A DNA stretch of 64,000 nt from Leuctra nigra (lineage: Eukaryota; Arthropoda; Insecta; Plecoptera; Leuctridae): contig OW203765.1 in NCBI GenBank assembly GCA_934045905.1, positions 14,633,409 through 14,697,408 on the forward strand, given 5' to 3'. The notes below the pieces were generated by a model. It made no database searches. It was not told the origin of the DNA and saw only the letters and a program-made list of their open reading frames with translations. This document shows, piece after piece, positions 45,298-56,544 of the stretch (position 1 is its first letter; each line of letters starts with the position of its first letter). A program made the position numbers and the translations under genes.

Positions 45298-46680
45298 TGT
45301 ATTCCGAGGGCTCATTATCAATAATATTGAGACCTTCAGAAAAACAGGTGTTGTCTAAAGTACAATTTACAAATCTACAGAGATCTGAAACTATTCGTTT
45401 CCGATAGAACCAAAATGGATGAAAGAGTATTGGAAAACTGAGTAACTCTGAATCGTATGCAACAGGTTTGGTGTATTCTCATCAAACCATGCCAACATCT
45501 TGATGCGTCATGTGGTTTATGTTGCTTATACCTAGTTCACTCCCAGGTTTAATAAAAGTATATATAATATTTGATCGCACTATAATGTGAAAAATATTCT
45601 TAAAATTCAACAGGAGGTTTCCGTGTTCTGAAGATCAAGTGAATAATTGTGTATTTAATTCAAATTAATGTAAATGTGTGTGCACAAAATTAAAATTAAA
45701 AACAAATCTACATGTATAGTATGCATACATACCTGTTTCTGAACGAATCTTCATCTGGTGTCTCAGTTTAAATATTTCCGGCATGAATTAAATCTTTAGA
45801 TGCAACAGGCAATTAACACTCTGAATACAGTAAATGAATGAAAAGTTGACTCTGAGCCGAAAGTTTCATGAAATACAATGATTGCGACTTTGTGATAATG
45901 AAAAGTAGCTGAACCACGTGTAAAGCGATCACGTCCCAGAGTATTCCAGGAGTCACATCGCTCAAGTTGATGGATCGCTCGCCCGGCCTCATTCCCCGCC
46001 CGAGACCCGGAGATAATGCCGGTGAAATATCACCACTGACCCGGTGAAAAGAGGCGACCTCTTTAGCGTGAAGGTGGCTTTCTTTCTTCGCCTTTGAATG
46101 ATGGAAGACTGGAGATGTTGTACTCTAAGATCCTAGTCACATAAGATTGAACGAGTGACTCTTGCATTTATCAAGTATGAGCTCATCTATGTCTATGGTT
46201 CATCACTACAGTACTTACTAAAGTATTTTCTTGAATGATTATGTTATGTTTAAAACCAATAATTAAGTTTGGTTTTCATTCCTCTTTCATTCTTAATTCC
46301 TCTTTTGACTTTCATTCCTTTCTTAGAAAGAGAAAAATTACTTTTATTTTAGTTTAAAAAATAATACCTAGCTCGTTTCTTGTGAAAAAATTATCTTTCT
46401 AGTAGGTAATCTTGCAAACAGGGAAAATATTACAGGTATTTTTGGCAAGTTTATATCTTAAAATTCATGTCAAATCCAAGATTTAGATCTTTGGACGAAT
46501 GAACAAATTCAAACATAGACAGAGTACAGGAAATTTGGAGTTTAATATGCGATAACAATAATTACAATACAGGCAAGAGGGTAAAAGCGATAAATAACGG
46601 CAATGGTAGTTCTGGCAATGGTAGATGTGAGAAGCAACTTGAGTTCCCTCGGCAAGAGGCATCATCTTGTTGATGACGGG
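45298..46680. other. Intronic sequence, no gene seen
   Basis: Mostly AT-rich. A conspicuous GC-rich, non-repetitive island at about 45950-46090 has no ORF or RNA gene that I can name and may be a regulatory or conserved element. Confidence 0.4.
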
Positions 46681-46689
46681 AACCGTGGG

Positions 46690-46905
46690 GTGCTTGGAGA
46701 AAGCATGACGGCGACGACGGGGAAGACGTAGGTGCTGGTAGAAAGCATGACGGCGATGACGGGAAGACGGAGGTGCTGGTAGAAAGCACGACGGCGACGA
46801 CGGGGAAGACGGAGGTGCTGATAGAAAGCATGACGGCGACGACGGGGAAGACGGAGGTGCTGGTAGAAAGCATGACGGCGACGACGGGGAAGGCGGAGGG
46901 TAGAA
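46690..46905. repeat. 42-bp minisatellite
   Basis: Five units of aagcatgacggcgacgacgg + ggaagacggaggtgctggtaga in 41-42-bp register. It lies about 110 bp past the stop codon of the nested minus-strand gene and may fall in its 3' UTR. Confidence 0.9.
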
Positions 46906-47012
46906 CTATGACGGGAAAGACGTGGTGCTTGTTGATGACGGCTGTTGTAGATGAGTGGTGCTGGCAGGAGGAGAGGGTGATGAGGGAACCGGATGTGGGG
47001 AGAGGGATGGTG

Positions 47013-47629
47013 TTAACGGCGGGTACGTCCACCGGCCCTCGACTGCCATGCACGCTTCTCCGTGTCGCTGAGTTTGCACCACGCCTTTCCCGCCATCTTG
47101 GCCACCTGAGTGACCGGGCACCCGCGGTTTTTCTTCAACACGCACAAGAAGTACAGGATGAAGCCGTTCTGAAACATACGAGACAAAATACGAATAAGAA
47201 CAATTCTCTTGCCTGATTCAATGTCGAAGGGAATCTGTCACTTTCTTTGGGTACCTAGGTACCTAGGTAGGTACTTTGAGGGTTTTACTCCATAGACTTC
47301 AAAATGATAGACTTTGGAGTCTACAACATTAGATGGTACTAGGTACCTACCTACCTACATAAATTGCACTGAGGGACAAAAACGAAGCTGATGAAATGAT
47401 TGTGGAAAGATTAACTGTTTTACGCTCATGATGTGAATCTCAAACGGGTTTGAATGTCTACATGAATAGTGGAAGAGAACATCTAGTATCGCAAAGCATG
47501 AACCCATCGGCTGTCTGGAGTGTAAAGATCTAGGGATGAGCAGGTTGGTAGGTAGGTTGTTGGAATACATACGGGCTTGCGCCTTTTGTGTCCGCGTTTC
47601 TTGCATCCCTTGCTGCCTCGACGTGCCAT
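47013..47629 (-). CDS. Nested protamine-like HMG-box-type sperm chromatin protein (two exons)
   Basis: Exon a is 47629-47573 (ATG at 47629, peptide MARRGSKGCKKRGHKRRKP), ending at a GTATGT donor. Exon b is 47168-47013, after a 'gtttcag' acceptor, in phase 0, and runs to TAA at 47015-47013. The intron is 404 bp. The product is 70 residues with pI clearly basic and cysteines at 9, 28, 36 and 50. Residues 20-63 (NGFILYFLCVLKKNRG ... KMAGKAWCKLSDTEK) match the MST-HMG-box pattern of Drosophila protamines Mst35Ba/Bb: an N-[AG]-[FY] start, basic stretch, A[KR]AWC[RK]L, then E-K. Such proteins replace histones in sperm nuclei. Identification is by remembered pattern, not a search. It is nested antisense in the intron between channel exons 7 and 8. 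Neither exon alone makes a long ORF. Confidence 0.8.
47249..47359. repeat. Inverted repeat with GGTACCTA units
   Basis: gggtacctaggtacctaggt at the left pairs with aggtacctacctacctac at the right; a second pair, 'ccatagacttcaaaatgatagactttgga', is central. It lies inside the intron of the nested protamine-like gene. Confidence 0.6.
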
Positions 47630-47955
47630 CGTGTAAATATTCGGTTAATAAACTGTTTGGAAAGGAAAGTACTTAAAATTTTGATAATTTTGGGGATGAT
47701 TGAAAGAAAAACTAGACTGCTGCCAAATCGACTTCGAAACTTTGTAATTTTGAATTGCTATGGAAACGACTATTGTTGAATAATTTCTTTGCAACTGCAA
47801 AGACACTCCACTAAGATTTTTAGTAGTCCGTGCTTTGAACTGGCCACGGTTTATTATGTTAATTTCATTTAATTTCATTAATTTCATTTTAATATAACAC
47901 AGACTTTGGTTACATGTTATATAATTTCTAACATGTTGTATTTATTTGATTTCAG

Positions 47956-48097
47956 ACTGTCGAGAGTTGCGTCGGCTTGGCCGGTACAGAAGCCTTGACA
48001 TGTCAAGAGTTGCTAGCACTTAGCGGGGCTTTGAGTGCTGCTTTACCGACCGGACAGCTTGCGTTGGACTCCTTCCTCACGTCGATCAGTAAAGGAG
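47956..48097 (+). CDS. Ca-alpha1T: T-type calcium channel, exon 8: I-II linker
   Basis: It reads TVESCVGLAGTEALTCQELL and on to FLTSISKG, a Ser/Leu/Ala-rich linker segment with no known motif. Acceptor 'tgatttcag'. The donor GTGAAA (48098) leaves phase 1, matching exon 9. An alternative donor, GTAAAG at 48089, is nine bases earlier and in the same phase, so it would remove three residues. Assignment is by splice phase, open frame and position; homology is weak, as expected in this linker. Confidence 0.72.
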
Positions 48098-48712
48098 GTG
48101 AAACTTATGCAATTATTCGATCAGATTCATGTTCAATATGCTATAGGTGAACAGACGTAGGTAAAAATGTGGTTTTTATAACCACATGCTCAGTTTTAGA
48201 TTTCATTAACATCATAATGTCTCTGTTTAAGTCAACTGTTTCTATTATTTTTTCTCTATTGGCATTTGACAATTTCTCAACTAAAAACGAATTCAGATCC
48301 CAGAAATAGAGCATTTTCATATGGGGATATCTCACCGTGCAGATGTTAACTTTTCTCAATCAAAATCCAGCCCAGAAACAAATGGTATTATACCTATTAC
48401 ATAATACCTGCTGAATTATAGATACCATGAGTTTTCAAACGCCAAAGAATTTATCTTAATTTGTCCTATTTTGGACAACTTTAGGAAGGAATGTGGATGA
48501 AAATTGAAAATAAACAATAATTCAGATCAATTTTAAAACTTTAAATTTTGTTCAATTAGCAAATAAACCAATGGACTTTAAAGACCATTCGTATTTCTGT
48601 ATTAGTCTTTCAATGCGTGCAAAACATGGAGCTACTACTAAGGGTCTATACAGTTAAACGAATTTCTCCAACAAATATTCCAGTAATCTTGAGGTACTGT
48701 TGGTTCCTCCAG
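48098..48712. other. Intron between exons 8 and 9, no gene seen
   Basis: AT-rich and non-coding, ending at the acceptor 'ggttcctccag'. Confidence 0.5.
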
Positions 48713-48999
48713 GCGACGACGCCCCACCCCCCACGTGGAGTCCGTCCAGCGACGCCGCCGGCGGCTGCTGCTGCCTGGATGCCTGTCGCGACATGTCGAC
48801 GCTCGAGCAGGGCGTCGATGACAAGCAGCGGCGTCGCCGTCGACTCACGTGGCGACGCCTCGCCGCCGACTGCGCTCGTAGCTGCTCGTCGACGAGGCGT
48901 TGCGTGAAGGCGATCGTCGAGCACAAGTACTTCCAGCAGGGCATCCTCGTCGCCATCCTCATCAACACGTTCAGCATGGGCATCGAGTACCATGAACAG
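48713..48999 (+). CDS. Ca-alpha1T: T-type calcium channel, exon 9: end of I-II linker and domain II S1
   Basis: Two bases complete a Gly codon, then [28 protein letters not shown] and an Arg-rich block ([12 protein letters not shown]) lead into the conserved domain II entrance [13 protein letters not shown] and S1 ([19 protein letters not shown]). [13 protein letters not shown] is nearly identical to vertebrate Cav3 domain II S1. Donor GTACAT at 49000, phase 0. The minus-strand ORFs over this GC-rich exon are shadows. Confidence 0.93.
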
Positions 49000-49318
49000 G
49001 TACATATTGACGAACAAATCGCAGTTTTGCCTTCTTGTTCCTTTGTCCTAGATTTGTCAACTTTTATGATCTGTCTTTCTTTAGAGAAGGAAGGCATAAT
49101 TTTTAAATTTAAATGCAACAGGTAAAACTGTGTAAACCATTCCTTATGGATTGTAAACTATCTAAATCATTGAAAAGGAGGAATAAAATCTACGTATTTA
49201 GTTGCCTACATTTTGTGGGGTAATTGTACGTTTTAATAGAGCAGAAGAACGGGGAATGAAATCCACATAAAGAGGCACCATTACATCTGGTATTATACTT
49301 TTACAGCATTTTAGTCTT

Positions 49319-49514
49319 AAGCCCCATTTACACGGTGCAATTTCTTGAACAACTTCTGTGTCACATTCCCATTTTTCATACAATTTTGTATTTACACGAC
49401 GCAACTTTCTGTCACAGAACTTAAAACATGTTCTAATTTCCATTCAAGAAGTGTGACACAAAAGTGTGACACAGAAATTGCACAAGAAATTGCACCGTGT
49501 AAATAGGGCTTCAG
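49319..49514. mobile_element. MITE with ~28-bp+ terminal inverted repeats
   Basis: agccccatttacacggtgca at the left matches the reverse complement of 'tgcaccgtgtaaatagggct' at the right, with 'tgtgtcaca' pairs further in. About 195 bp, no ORF. It lies between exons 9 and 10. Confidence 0.75.
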
Positions 49515-49624
49515 ACTAAATTTCCACATGAAATGGCTTTTCCTTCTCTTGTTTAGTTTAAAGTGAACTTTAAACCTGTCTACGTATACCAATGATCTTT
49601 ACGACGTTGCCACATTGTCCACAG

Positions 49625-49776
49625 CCGCAAGAGTTGACGGAGATCGTGGAGATCAGCAACAGCGTCTTCTCCGCCATCTTCGCCGTGGAGATGATCCTCA
49701 AGGTCACCGCCGAGGGGCCGTTCGGCTACGTCAGCAACGGGTTCAACGTGTTCGACGGCATCATCGTCATCCTCAG
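49625..49776 (+). CDS. Ca-alpha1T: T-type calcium channel, exon 10: domain II S2 and S3
   Basis: It encodes PQELTEIVEISNSVFSAIF, the S2 countercharge region AVEMILK, the loop EGPFGYVSNGFNVFDG and the start of S3 (IIVIL). The glutamate in AVEMILK and aspartate in NVFDG are the usual S2/S3 voltage-sensor countercharges. The exon starts in phase 0 after 'tgtccacag' and ends in phase 2 at AG|GTACTT (GT at 49777). Confidence 0.94.
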
Positions 49777-50172
49777 GTACTTCGTGACGAAGCCGAACTG
49801 TGTAACCTACTCGTTAGACCTTCGAGCGTGGGTAGACGAAGCATTGCGCTATTCCGCCACTGTGCGTGTTGAAGCAAACATCTCGAACACTTGTCACGTG
49901 ACGTTATGATGAGAGTCTTGCAATCACCCCACTTTATACAAATGTCTATACTTTAGGCGATTTATACTACGTCTGTGTACAACTGGTAGTCGCGATAAAG
50001 TTAAGTTTGATCAGAATATGAAGAGGTGACTATACAGCCAGAGCGCAATGCATCATACAAATTACTAAACCTGTCAGTGTAACTGACAATAATCAAATGC
50101 TGTGTTCAGTTCTCAGTCATTAGCCAATATAAATATAAGTTGTCTAGGTATTATTCAGTTATATATGTTGAT
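49777..50172. other. Intronic sequence, no gene seen
   Basis: No gene or repeat recognised before the T-run that marks the 3' end of the minus-strand LINE. Confidence 0.5.
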
Positions 50173-50368
50173 AAATTTTTTTTTTTTTTTTTATTATCAC
50201 ATATTTATTTACATTTATAAACACTTAATTCCACACTAGGTAGAGTAAAAATTTCTTATAGGCTTAATACATTTAGTAATGCCGGCTAGCCAGGCCTGTC
50301 ACATTTGTCTTCCTTCTCATCCTCCTCCCCTCCTTCCTTTTTTCTTCTTGTTCTTCTTCTCCTTCTTC

Positions 50369-53300
50369 TTATTCTTCTTCATCTCCTCCGTCTTTTTCTT
50401 CTTCATCCTCATCCTCCTCTACTACCTCCACTTTAGTAACTATTTGTTCCCATAATTCTTGATTTTCCCACAAATGTTTCCTTTCAACTTCTTCCCATCT
50501 TTCACCTCGTTCCTCAACATCTCTTTTCACCTGTTCAATCCATCTATCTCTTGGCCTCCCAACTTTTCTTTTACCTTCCACATACTTTCCAAATTCACTT
50601 TTGGCTCTTCTACTGTCTTTCATTCTCTTAAGTTTACCAAACCACCTCAGTCTTTCTCGCCCAATTTTGAACCCAACACTCTCCACACCCATCTTCTTCC
50701 TTATCACCATACTTCTTACATGTTCCTTCATCGATATATTTGCCATTCCTCTCACGAACTTCATCTCTTCTGCTTGTACCATACTCTCCTCCTTCCATCC
50801 CAAATTTCACGTCACCGCCCCATAACATAATATCGGTAAAAAATATTGCTTGTATAATACTAATTTAAATTTAAGTGGTAAATCCCTATTCCATACTAAT
50901 TTTCTAACTTTTTGATAAAACCCGTCTGCTTTCTGTATTCTTCTTTTAACTTCTTTCGAACACTTTCCGTCTTTTGTAACTAAACTTCCTAGATAACTAA
51001 AATCTTCTACTTGTTTAATATCTTTTCCATCCAATTTCAAACCATTTCTTACAAGCCCATTTTTCTTCTTCTCCAAAACCAAATATTCACTCTTCTCACT
51101 ACTAATCTTCATTCCATATCTTTTTATCACTTCGTTCCACACATTCACTTTCTTCTGTACCAACTCTTCAGTCTCTCCCCAAATTACAACATCATCCGCA
51201 TATACCCCAGTTTGCGAATCTAGATCTTCATTCCTTTCCACCTCCCGAATTATATCATCCATTACCATAATGAACAGCAAAGGTGACAACACACTGCCTT
51301 GCCTTACTCCTGATCTCACACTAAACCAGCCCGTTCTTCCTCCGACTGTTTCCACACAACTCTCACATCCAACATACAAACTCTGTACTCTTTCAATCAA
51401 CTTCTTGTCTATTTCCCTCTTTTCTAAACTCTCCCACACCCTATCCCTTGGCAAATGATCATACGCTTTTTCAATATCCAGAAACACTAACCATATTTCC
51501 TTTCCCATCTCCCAATTTCTCTCCATAATGGTCCTTATAGCGAATATAAGGTCTATCGTAGATCTGTTTCTTCTAAATCCATATTGTTCATCTTTCAAAT
51601 CCTCTTCAACTACACTTCGTATCCTCTTCTCTATAATTCGTTCGTATATCTTCGCTCCTTGGCTCATGAGTGTTATCCCTCTATAGTTGCTACATTTCTT
51701 GCGATCCCCTTTCTTAAACAATGGTACAATAACACCTCTCCTCCAATCCCTTGGTACAGTTTTTTGAATCCATGCCGATGCCACAACTCTGTAAAACCAC
51801 TCCAATCCAGCTTTACCACCTGCCTTTATCATTTCCACACTTATCTCATCCACTCCCGGCGATCTTCCATTTTTCATCCCTTTTACTGCCACCTCAACTT
51901 CCCCAAACATTACCATATCATCTTGACAATTCAATTTATCGCACTCTTCACTTATTTCCTTGTCTTCAGTACCACCTTTGTCATCATTCAATAACTTTGA
52001 AAAGTAGTGCTTCCACATATCTTGTATTTCCTCCACATCATTTGTAAGGCATCCCCTTTCATTTACCATATAATTAGTTGTTCTATTATCTTGCCTCTTA
52101 CATTTTACTACAGAATATAACATCTTTTTGTTTGCCTCAAAGTCCCTCTCTAGACATTCAACAAATTCGTTCATTGTCTTCGATTTTTCTTCTGAAACCA
52201 AAAAGTGAACATATCTCTTCATCCTTTGATATTTATTTATATTCAATATTGTTCTGCACTCTTCTTTTTTAACCCATGCTTTTCTTTTCTTTCTTACTGC
52301 ACACTTAATTGCATTTGTCCACCACGGTGTTTCCTTTCTTCTTCTCAATCCCTTTGTCCTCCCGCATATATTTTCTGTAATAGTCAATATAGCATTTTTA
52401 AAACTCATCCATTCCTCTTCTACCAAATTAAGATCCCCAACTGGCATATTTTCTTCTATTGCCATTTTAAATTCTTTTCTTATTTCATCATTCTGCAATC
52501 TCCATACCTTCAATTTTCTTCTTCTCTTCGCTTTTCTTCTTTCAACACATTTTCTTGGCATTCGTATATCCGCTATTAATAGTCGATGATCACCATCAAA
52601 CGCCACATGCGGTACAACCTTGACATCCAATACCATTTTTCTAAGTGCGTCACTGTATATTATATAATCAATTACCGATTTCGATCTCCCATCCCAACCA
52701 TACCTCGTGATCATATTCTTTTCATTCTTCTCAAACATACTATTTCCAATCACCAATCCATTTCTTGCACAAACTTCTAACAAATTTTCTCCTTCCTTAT
52801 TCCTGGATCCATATCCATTTTTTCCCAAAACCTTTTCAAATCCTCTTCTTTCTCTTCCAACCTTTGCATTCAAGTCACCCATTACAAATGTACTTTCAAG
52901 AGATATATTTTCTTCTACAAGCTCAAGAAAAGTTTCTTTTTCAGCCATTTTCCTTCCAACTTGAGGTGCATAAACTTGTAAAATTTCTACTAACATTTCT
53001 TCGAAAAACAATTTCAATTTAATTAACCTCTCATTGATGTACTCTACTTGCACAACCTTGCTTTTCATTTCTTGACACAGTATAATTGCAACTCCAAATT
53101 TACATTCTTTATCACCACACCAATATATACAATAACCATCTCTCAATTCTTTATACCCTTCTCCTCTCCATTTTGTTTCACTCAAACCCAACACATGCAT
53201 CTTTCTCTCTTTCATTTCATCAATCACTTCTTCTATTTTCCCATTTAACGTGACAATATTTATTGTTCCCATCCTTATAACTTCTCTTCTTCTATATCTG

Positions 53301-53416
53301 TAACCTCCACCTTCCCTATTAGTCTTGCTTTTTTTCACATACTTCATCATTCTCCTTCCTATACTATTATCCTTGAAACCCAACTTGTCCGAAAACCCCG
53401 CTTCGACTGAGTCCAA
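50369..53416 (-). CDS. LINE ORF2: AP-like endonuclease and reverse transcriptase, with one in-frame TGA
   Basis: Open from 53416 (no ATG at the very start; the endonuclease begins at MGTINIVTLNGK). Endonuclease motifs include LGLSETKWRGEG, MGDLNAKVGRE and GDHRLLIADI. RT motifs: NGRSPGVDEISVEMIK, YRGITLMSQGAKIYE, EQYGFRRNRSTIDL, FLDIEKAYDHLPR, GVRQGSVLSPLL and catalytic YADDVV. A TGA at 50809-50807 stops the frame right after LCYGAVT. The same frame then continues without shift to 50369 with the expected tail (MKFVRGM, LRWFGKLKRM, KVGRPRDRW) and an acidic end. So a single nonsense change removes the C-terminal region. The rest looks intact. Confidence 0.88.
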
Positions 53417-54747
53417 ACATTCTTCTTGTTAATAACAACCTTCTCCTCAACCCTCATTTTCAATTTTCTTCCAACTTCTCGGGCCCACTTCCTTCTATCC
53501 ATCAAGAATCCTGGTGTGTATTCCAATTCAATATATTCCACCTCTTTCTCTTTCGCCATCTTCTTCAACCCTTCATTCAAAGTTACTGAGTAATTACTTA
53601 GTAAACCCACAATACCTATTTTTATCTTTGGACCAAAAAAGGTTGTAGAGACTTGCATCAAATCCTCAAAATCTTTCATTATCTCGTCTTTATCCAACCG
53701 ATTCCAAACTTCCCTATTTCCCACTTGAAAAATTACTTTCTTCAGCCCACTCTGTTTTGCATAACATCCATCTTCAATTCTTGCAGTAATTTCCCTGATT
53801 TTTATTCCAGGCTCCCTTCTCACATGACATCCCTCACCCAACGCGAAAACCCAGGCTTCACTGCCACTCACATCTCCCATCAATAAAATTGTATCTTCCA
53901 ATGCTCTATTCTCTTCAAACGACTTTTGATTATCATCACTCCTCTTCAAATGACTCTTCTCGGACTTCTCTTCATAATCTTGATCATCTTTTTCCTGAGT
54001 ATCGTTCTCAATCATCATGTTATTTTCTTCTTCATTTTTGTTCTCTTGTTCTGCTTTCCTTTTCTGCACTTTCTTCTGTTTCTGTCGCTGTTCTTGCTGA
54101 TGTTTATCTTGCTTATGCAATGATTCACACGACGAACTTACTTCTTGAACATTGCTTTGTGGTTGGTTTTCTTTATGCACGTTCAATTTAATACTCGTTT
54201 CACTGCTTCCGCCTGTTGTCAAGATCTCTGCCATCTCCACATAATGTTTTTTATGATTATCATTGACTGTATTCATTAACTGTTCTAACCTATTTGTTAT
54301 ATCTTGCCACTTGCCAACAAACTTTGCTCTCTCCCCCATTTGTTCTTGGCACTCTCGATCTCTTTCCTGAATATTATCTAATCTATCAGTCCGTCTCTCC
54401 TCTTCTAACCTAATCAATTCGTTTACATACCATATACTTCTCTTCACCATTTTCTCTTCCCATACATTTCTATCCAATACACTTTTCTTTATTCTTTTCA
54501 ACTCTTCTTTGCATTCACTTTCCCAAACCATTCTTTCAGCAAACATGTCAATTGAGTCATTATCTGCTTGTTCATGTATTTGTTTAATACCAGCAACTTC
54601 TTTCTTCCACTCTTCATGTACTATTTCCTGTTTTATCTTCATATCGGATATTTCTTCCTTCAATTCCCGTACCTCCATCATGAGTTTTTCAACCAAGCTG
54701 ACCTCACCTTCATTTACACTCCTCTTCATCTTGGATCTCAAATGCAT
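53359..54747 (-). CDS. LINE ORF1: coiled coil plus SGNH-hydrolase-like domain
   Basis: I start at the first ATG (54747; the frame is open slightly further upstream). The length is about 462 residues. Residues about 10-190 are charged coiled coil, and 200-270 a Gln/Lys/Glu-rich linker. The final 180 residues resemble the SGNH/GDSL esterase fold seen in ORF1 of CR1-like elements: ILLMGDVSGSEAWV in place of the GDS block, PGIKIREITARIEDG, FQVGNREVWNR where active enzymes have VGTND, and YTPGFLMDRRKWA near the usual D..H. The catalytic Ser position is ambiguous and the Asn block is altered, so the domain may be a non-catalytic RNA- or protein-binding version. Its end overlaps ORF2 by 58 bases. 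Confidence 0.8.
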   Translation of the reverse strand: MHLRSKMKRSVNEGEVSLVEKLMMEVRELKEEISDMKIKQEIVHEEWKKEVAGIKQIHEQADNDSIDMFAERMVWESECKEELKRIKKSVLDRNVWEEKMVKRSIWYVNELIRLEEERRTDRLDNIQERDRECQEQMGERAKFVGKWQDITNRLEQLMNTVNDNHKKHYVEMAEILTTGGSSETSIKLNVHKENQPQSNVQEVSSSCESLHKQDKHQQEQRQKQKKVQKRKAEQENKNEEENNMMIENDTQEKDDQDYEEKSEKSHLKRSDDNQKSFEENRALEDTILLMGDVSGSEAWVFALGEGCHVRREPGIKIREITARIEDGCYAKQSGLKKVIFQVGNREVWNRLDKDEIMKDFEDLMQVSTTFFGPKIKIGIVGLLSNYSVTLNEGLKKMAKEKEVEYIELEYTPGFLMDRRKWAREVGRKLKMRVEEKVVINKKNVWTQSKRGFRTSWVSRIIV

Positions 54748-55190
54748 CAACAATTTTTTTTTCCCTTTAAACACCTTGGTTTAAAAAGTTAAATGTAGTT
54801 TTTGACCCGCAGTGAAATTTTACCCCATGTCACCGTGACAAATCTCTCTTCCTTTTTCCAATCCCGAACCACAGCAAAACCAAACTTAAATCTCGATATT
54901 TATCAATATTCTACGTATTATTTACGAACCCTTTTGCTTTTTATGACCTTCCAGCACGTCTCCACTCAATACCTTCACTTTTCAGCCAAACACATTCCTA
55001 TTTCACAGTAAAATTAATTTTTAAATCGGACGATCTTATCTCCCTTTACAATAAATTCACGGCCTTCGTGAAAAATCTGTTAATAAACCCAGCGAGATGC
55101 TTGCTTCAAGTTTGCACAGTCGTGCTAACTCTTTCCAACTTGCTCGAAGCGTTAACCAAGTCTGTCGAGAGCCGACTGAAATATTTGAAA

Positions 55191-56371
55191 GTTTATGTTT
55201 ATTTTTACCAATGAACCACACAGATTCCCTCCTGAGATACTTTTAAGGGCCGGTATTACCAAAGTTAATCTGAGCCGGAATAACTAAATATTGGACTAAA
55301 TTGGCGGCACATCCAATCAGATACCTCAAAATAAGTGAAACAATTGAATTAAATCCAAAAGTAAGTTAATCCAGAACAATTAACCTTTGGTTATTCTGGT
55401 CCTAAGAAAGTGGATTATGATTGGCAGTCAACAACACTCTCAGCCAAGAAAAAGTTTCCCTTACGTTTTTGATGACGAACAAAAGAATTTTGTGAAACTA
55501 TTCATGGTGCAACAAGTAGATTATGATAATCACAAATTTCCCAGTAAATCCTGTTGCATATTTCATAATAAAGTGTCTCAGTTTTATAGCCAAACCAAGA
55601 CTCAAAGGCTTCTTTAGCTCGAGAGAAGATGAGGAAACTCTACATAAAATATTCCATTCCTTGGATAATTAATACCCTCTTTGTTTGAATTTGTGCTGAT
55701 CTCATATGCAACAGGTATTACTGGAGGGACTTGCGATATAACACGGCCCACTTGAAATTTCCACACATTTGCAAAGGAATAGGAATTTCTAGAAGACCGT
55801 TTCACCAAGGCAACACAATTTCACATGAAAAACTGCGCCTTTTATAAGGAAGAACGTCGACATAATGCAGTAAACACCTCATACCTCAGGAAACCATTCA
55901 AGAACGTGTACATTTAAAACTGTTAGAATAAAATATTGCATCTATACACGATATAGTAGTTTTTAAATGAAATCTATGTGTGAGAAAGCAGCTTATTACA
56001 CTCTTGAAGTGTCAATTTGAAGTGATGTATCTCGAAAATTCGTTCAGCTTTCCTACTTTTTCTTGGCATAGAATGGTACATAATAAATCTTCATTAAAAC
56101 TTTTCTAATTGTCTATTGTATTTTCTATTTCTCGTCAGTGCATATCAAACCATACAATTCAAATGTGACAATTTCAATCATCAGCCAATTGGATATCAGA
56201 GTTTCACTCAAACGGTATTTCATTGGCTGGCAATTGAATTAGCCCAAATTGAATTGTATAGCGTGATATGGGCTTTATGTAGAATGGCAACGCTTTCTTA
56301 GGAATGCGGAAATATATGGTCCCTCCTTTAATTCAAAAAAAGAATCGTGCTATGCGTGTGCAGGTAGAATG
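55191..56371. other. Intronic sequence, no gene seen
   Basis: A 'gggccggtattacc' start at about 55249 and 'ggttattctggtcc' at 55389 may be the ends of a small MITE; they are similar in style to 33060. No gene recognised. Confidence 0.35.
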
Positions 56372-56543
56372 CAGGACCCTTACCTAATATCGCCAATATT
56401 TCAGTAGCACCGTGTTACTGTAGCACGATCGGCTAGTTGCCATGGCGACAATATTAGCTCTTATGGCTAAAACTTTTAAATCAAAAGTTGTGCTACAGTA
56501 ACACGGTGCTACTGAAATTTGGCGATATTAGGTTAGGGTCCTA
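56372..56543. mobile_element. MITE with ~55-bp terminal inverted repeats
   Basis: aggacccttacctaatatcg at the left pairs with cgatattaggttagggtcct at the right, and 'cagtagcaccgtgttactgt' pairs with 'acagtaacacggtgctactg'. It is flanked on both sides by ATGC (a possible 4-bp target duplication). Non-coding. Confidence 0.8.
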
Positions 56544-56544
56544 T

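Larger units (their letters stand above)
50173..55190 (-). mobile_element. Nearly full-length LINE (non-LTR retrotransposon)
   Basis: On the minus strand: 5' UTR (to about 55190, left boundary approximate), ORF1, overlapping ORF2, a roughly 180-bp 3' UTR and a poly(A) tail seen as a run of about 19 T at 50173-50192 on +. It is antisense to the host gene, between exons 10 and 11. I could not find a convincing target-site duplication by eye. Confidence 0.88.

Noticed and set aside
46773..47216. 147-codon + strand ORF with ESMTATTGKTEV repeats
   Set aside because: It reads through the 42-bp minisatellite and the antisense of the nested protamine-like exon; the minus strand has the coherent gene structure.
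51011..54784. Many + strand ORFs rich in Phe/Ser/Leu
   Set aside because: They are antisense shadows of the minus-strand LINE ORFs.
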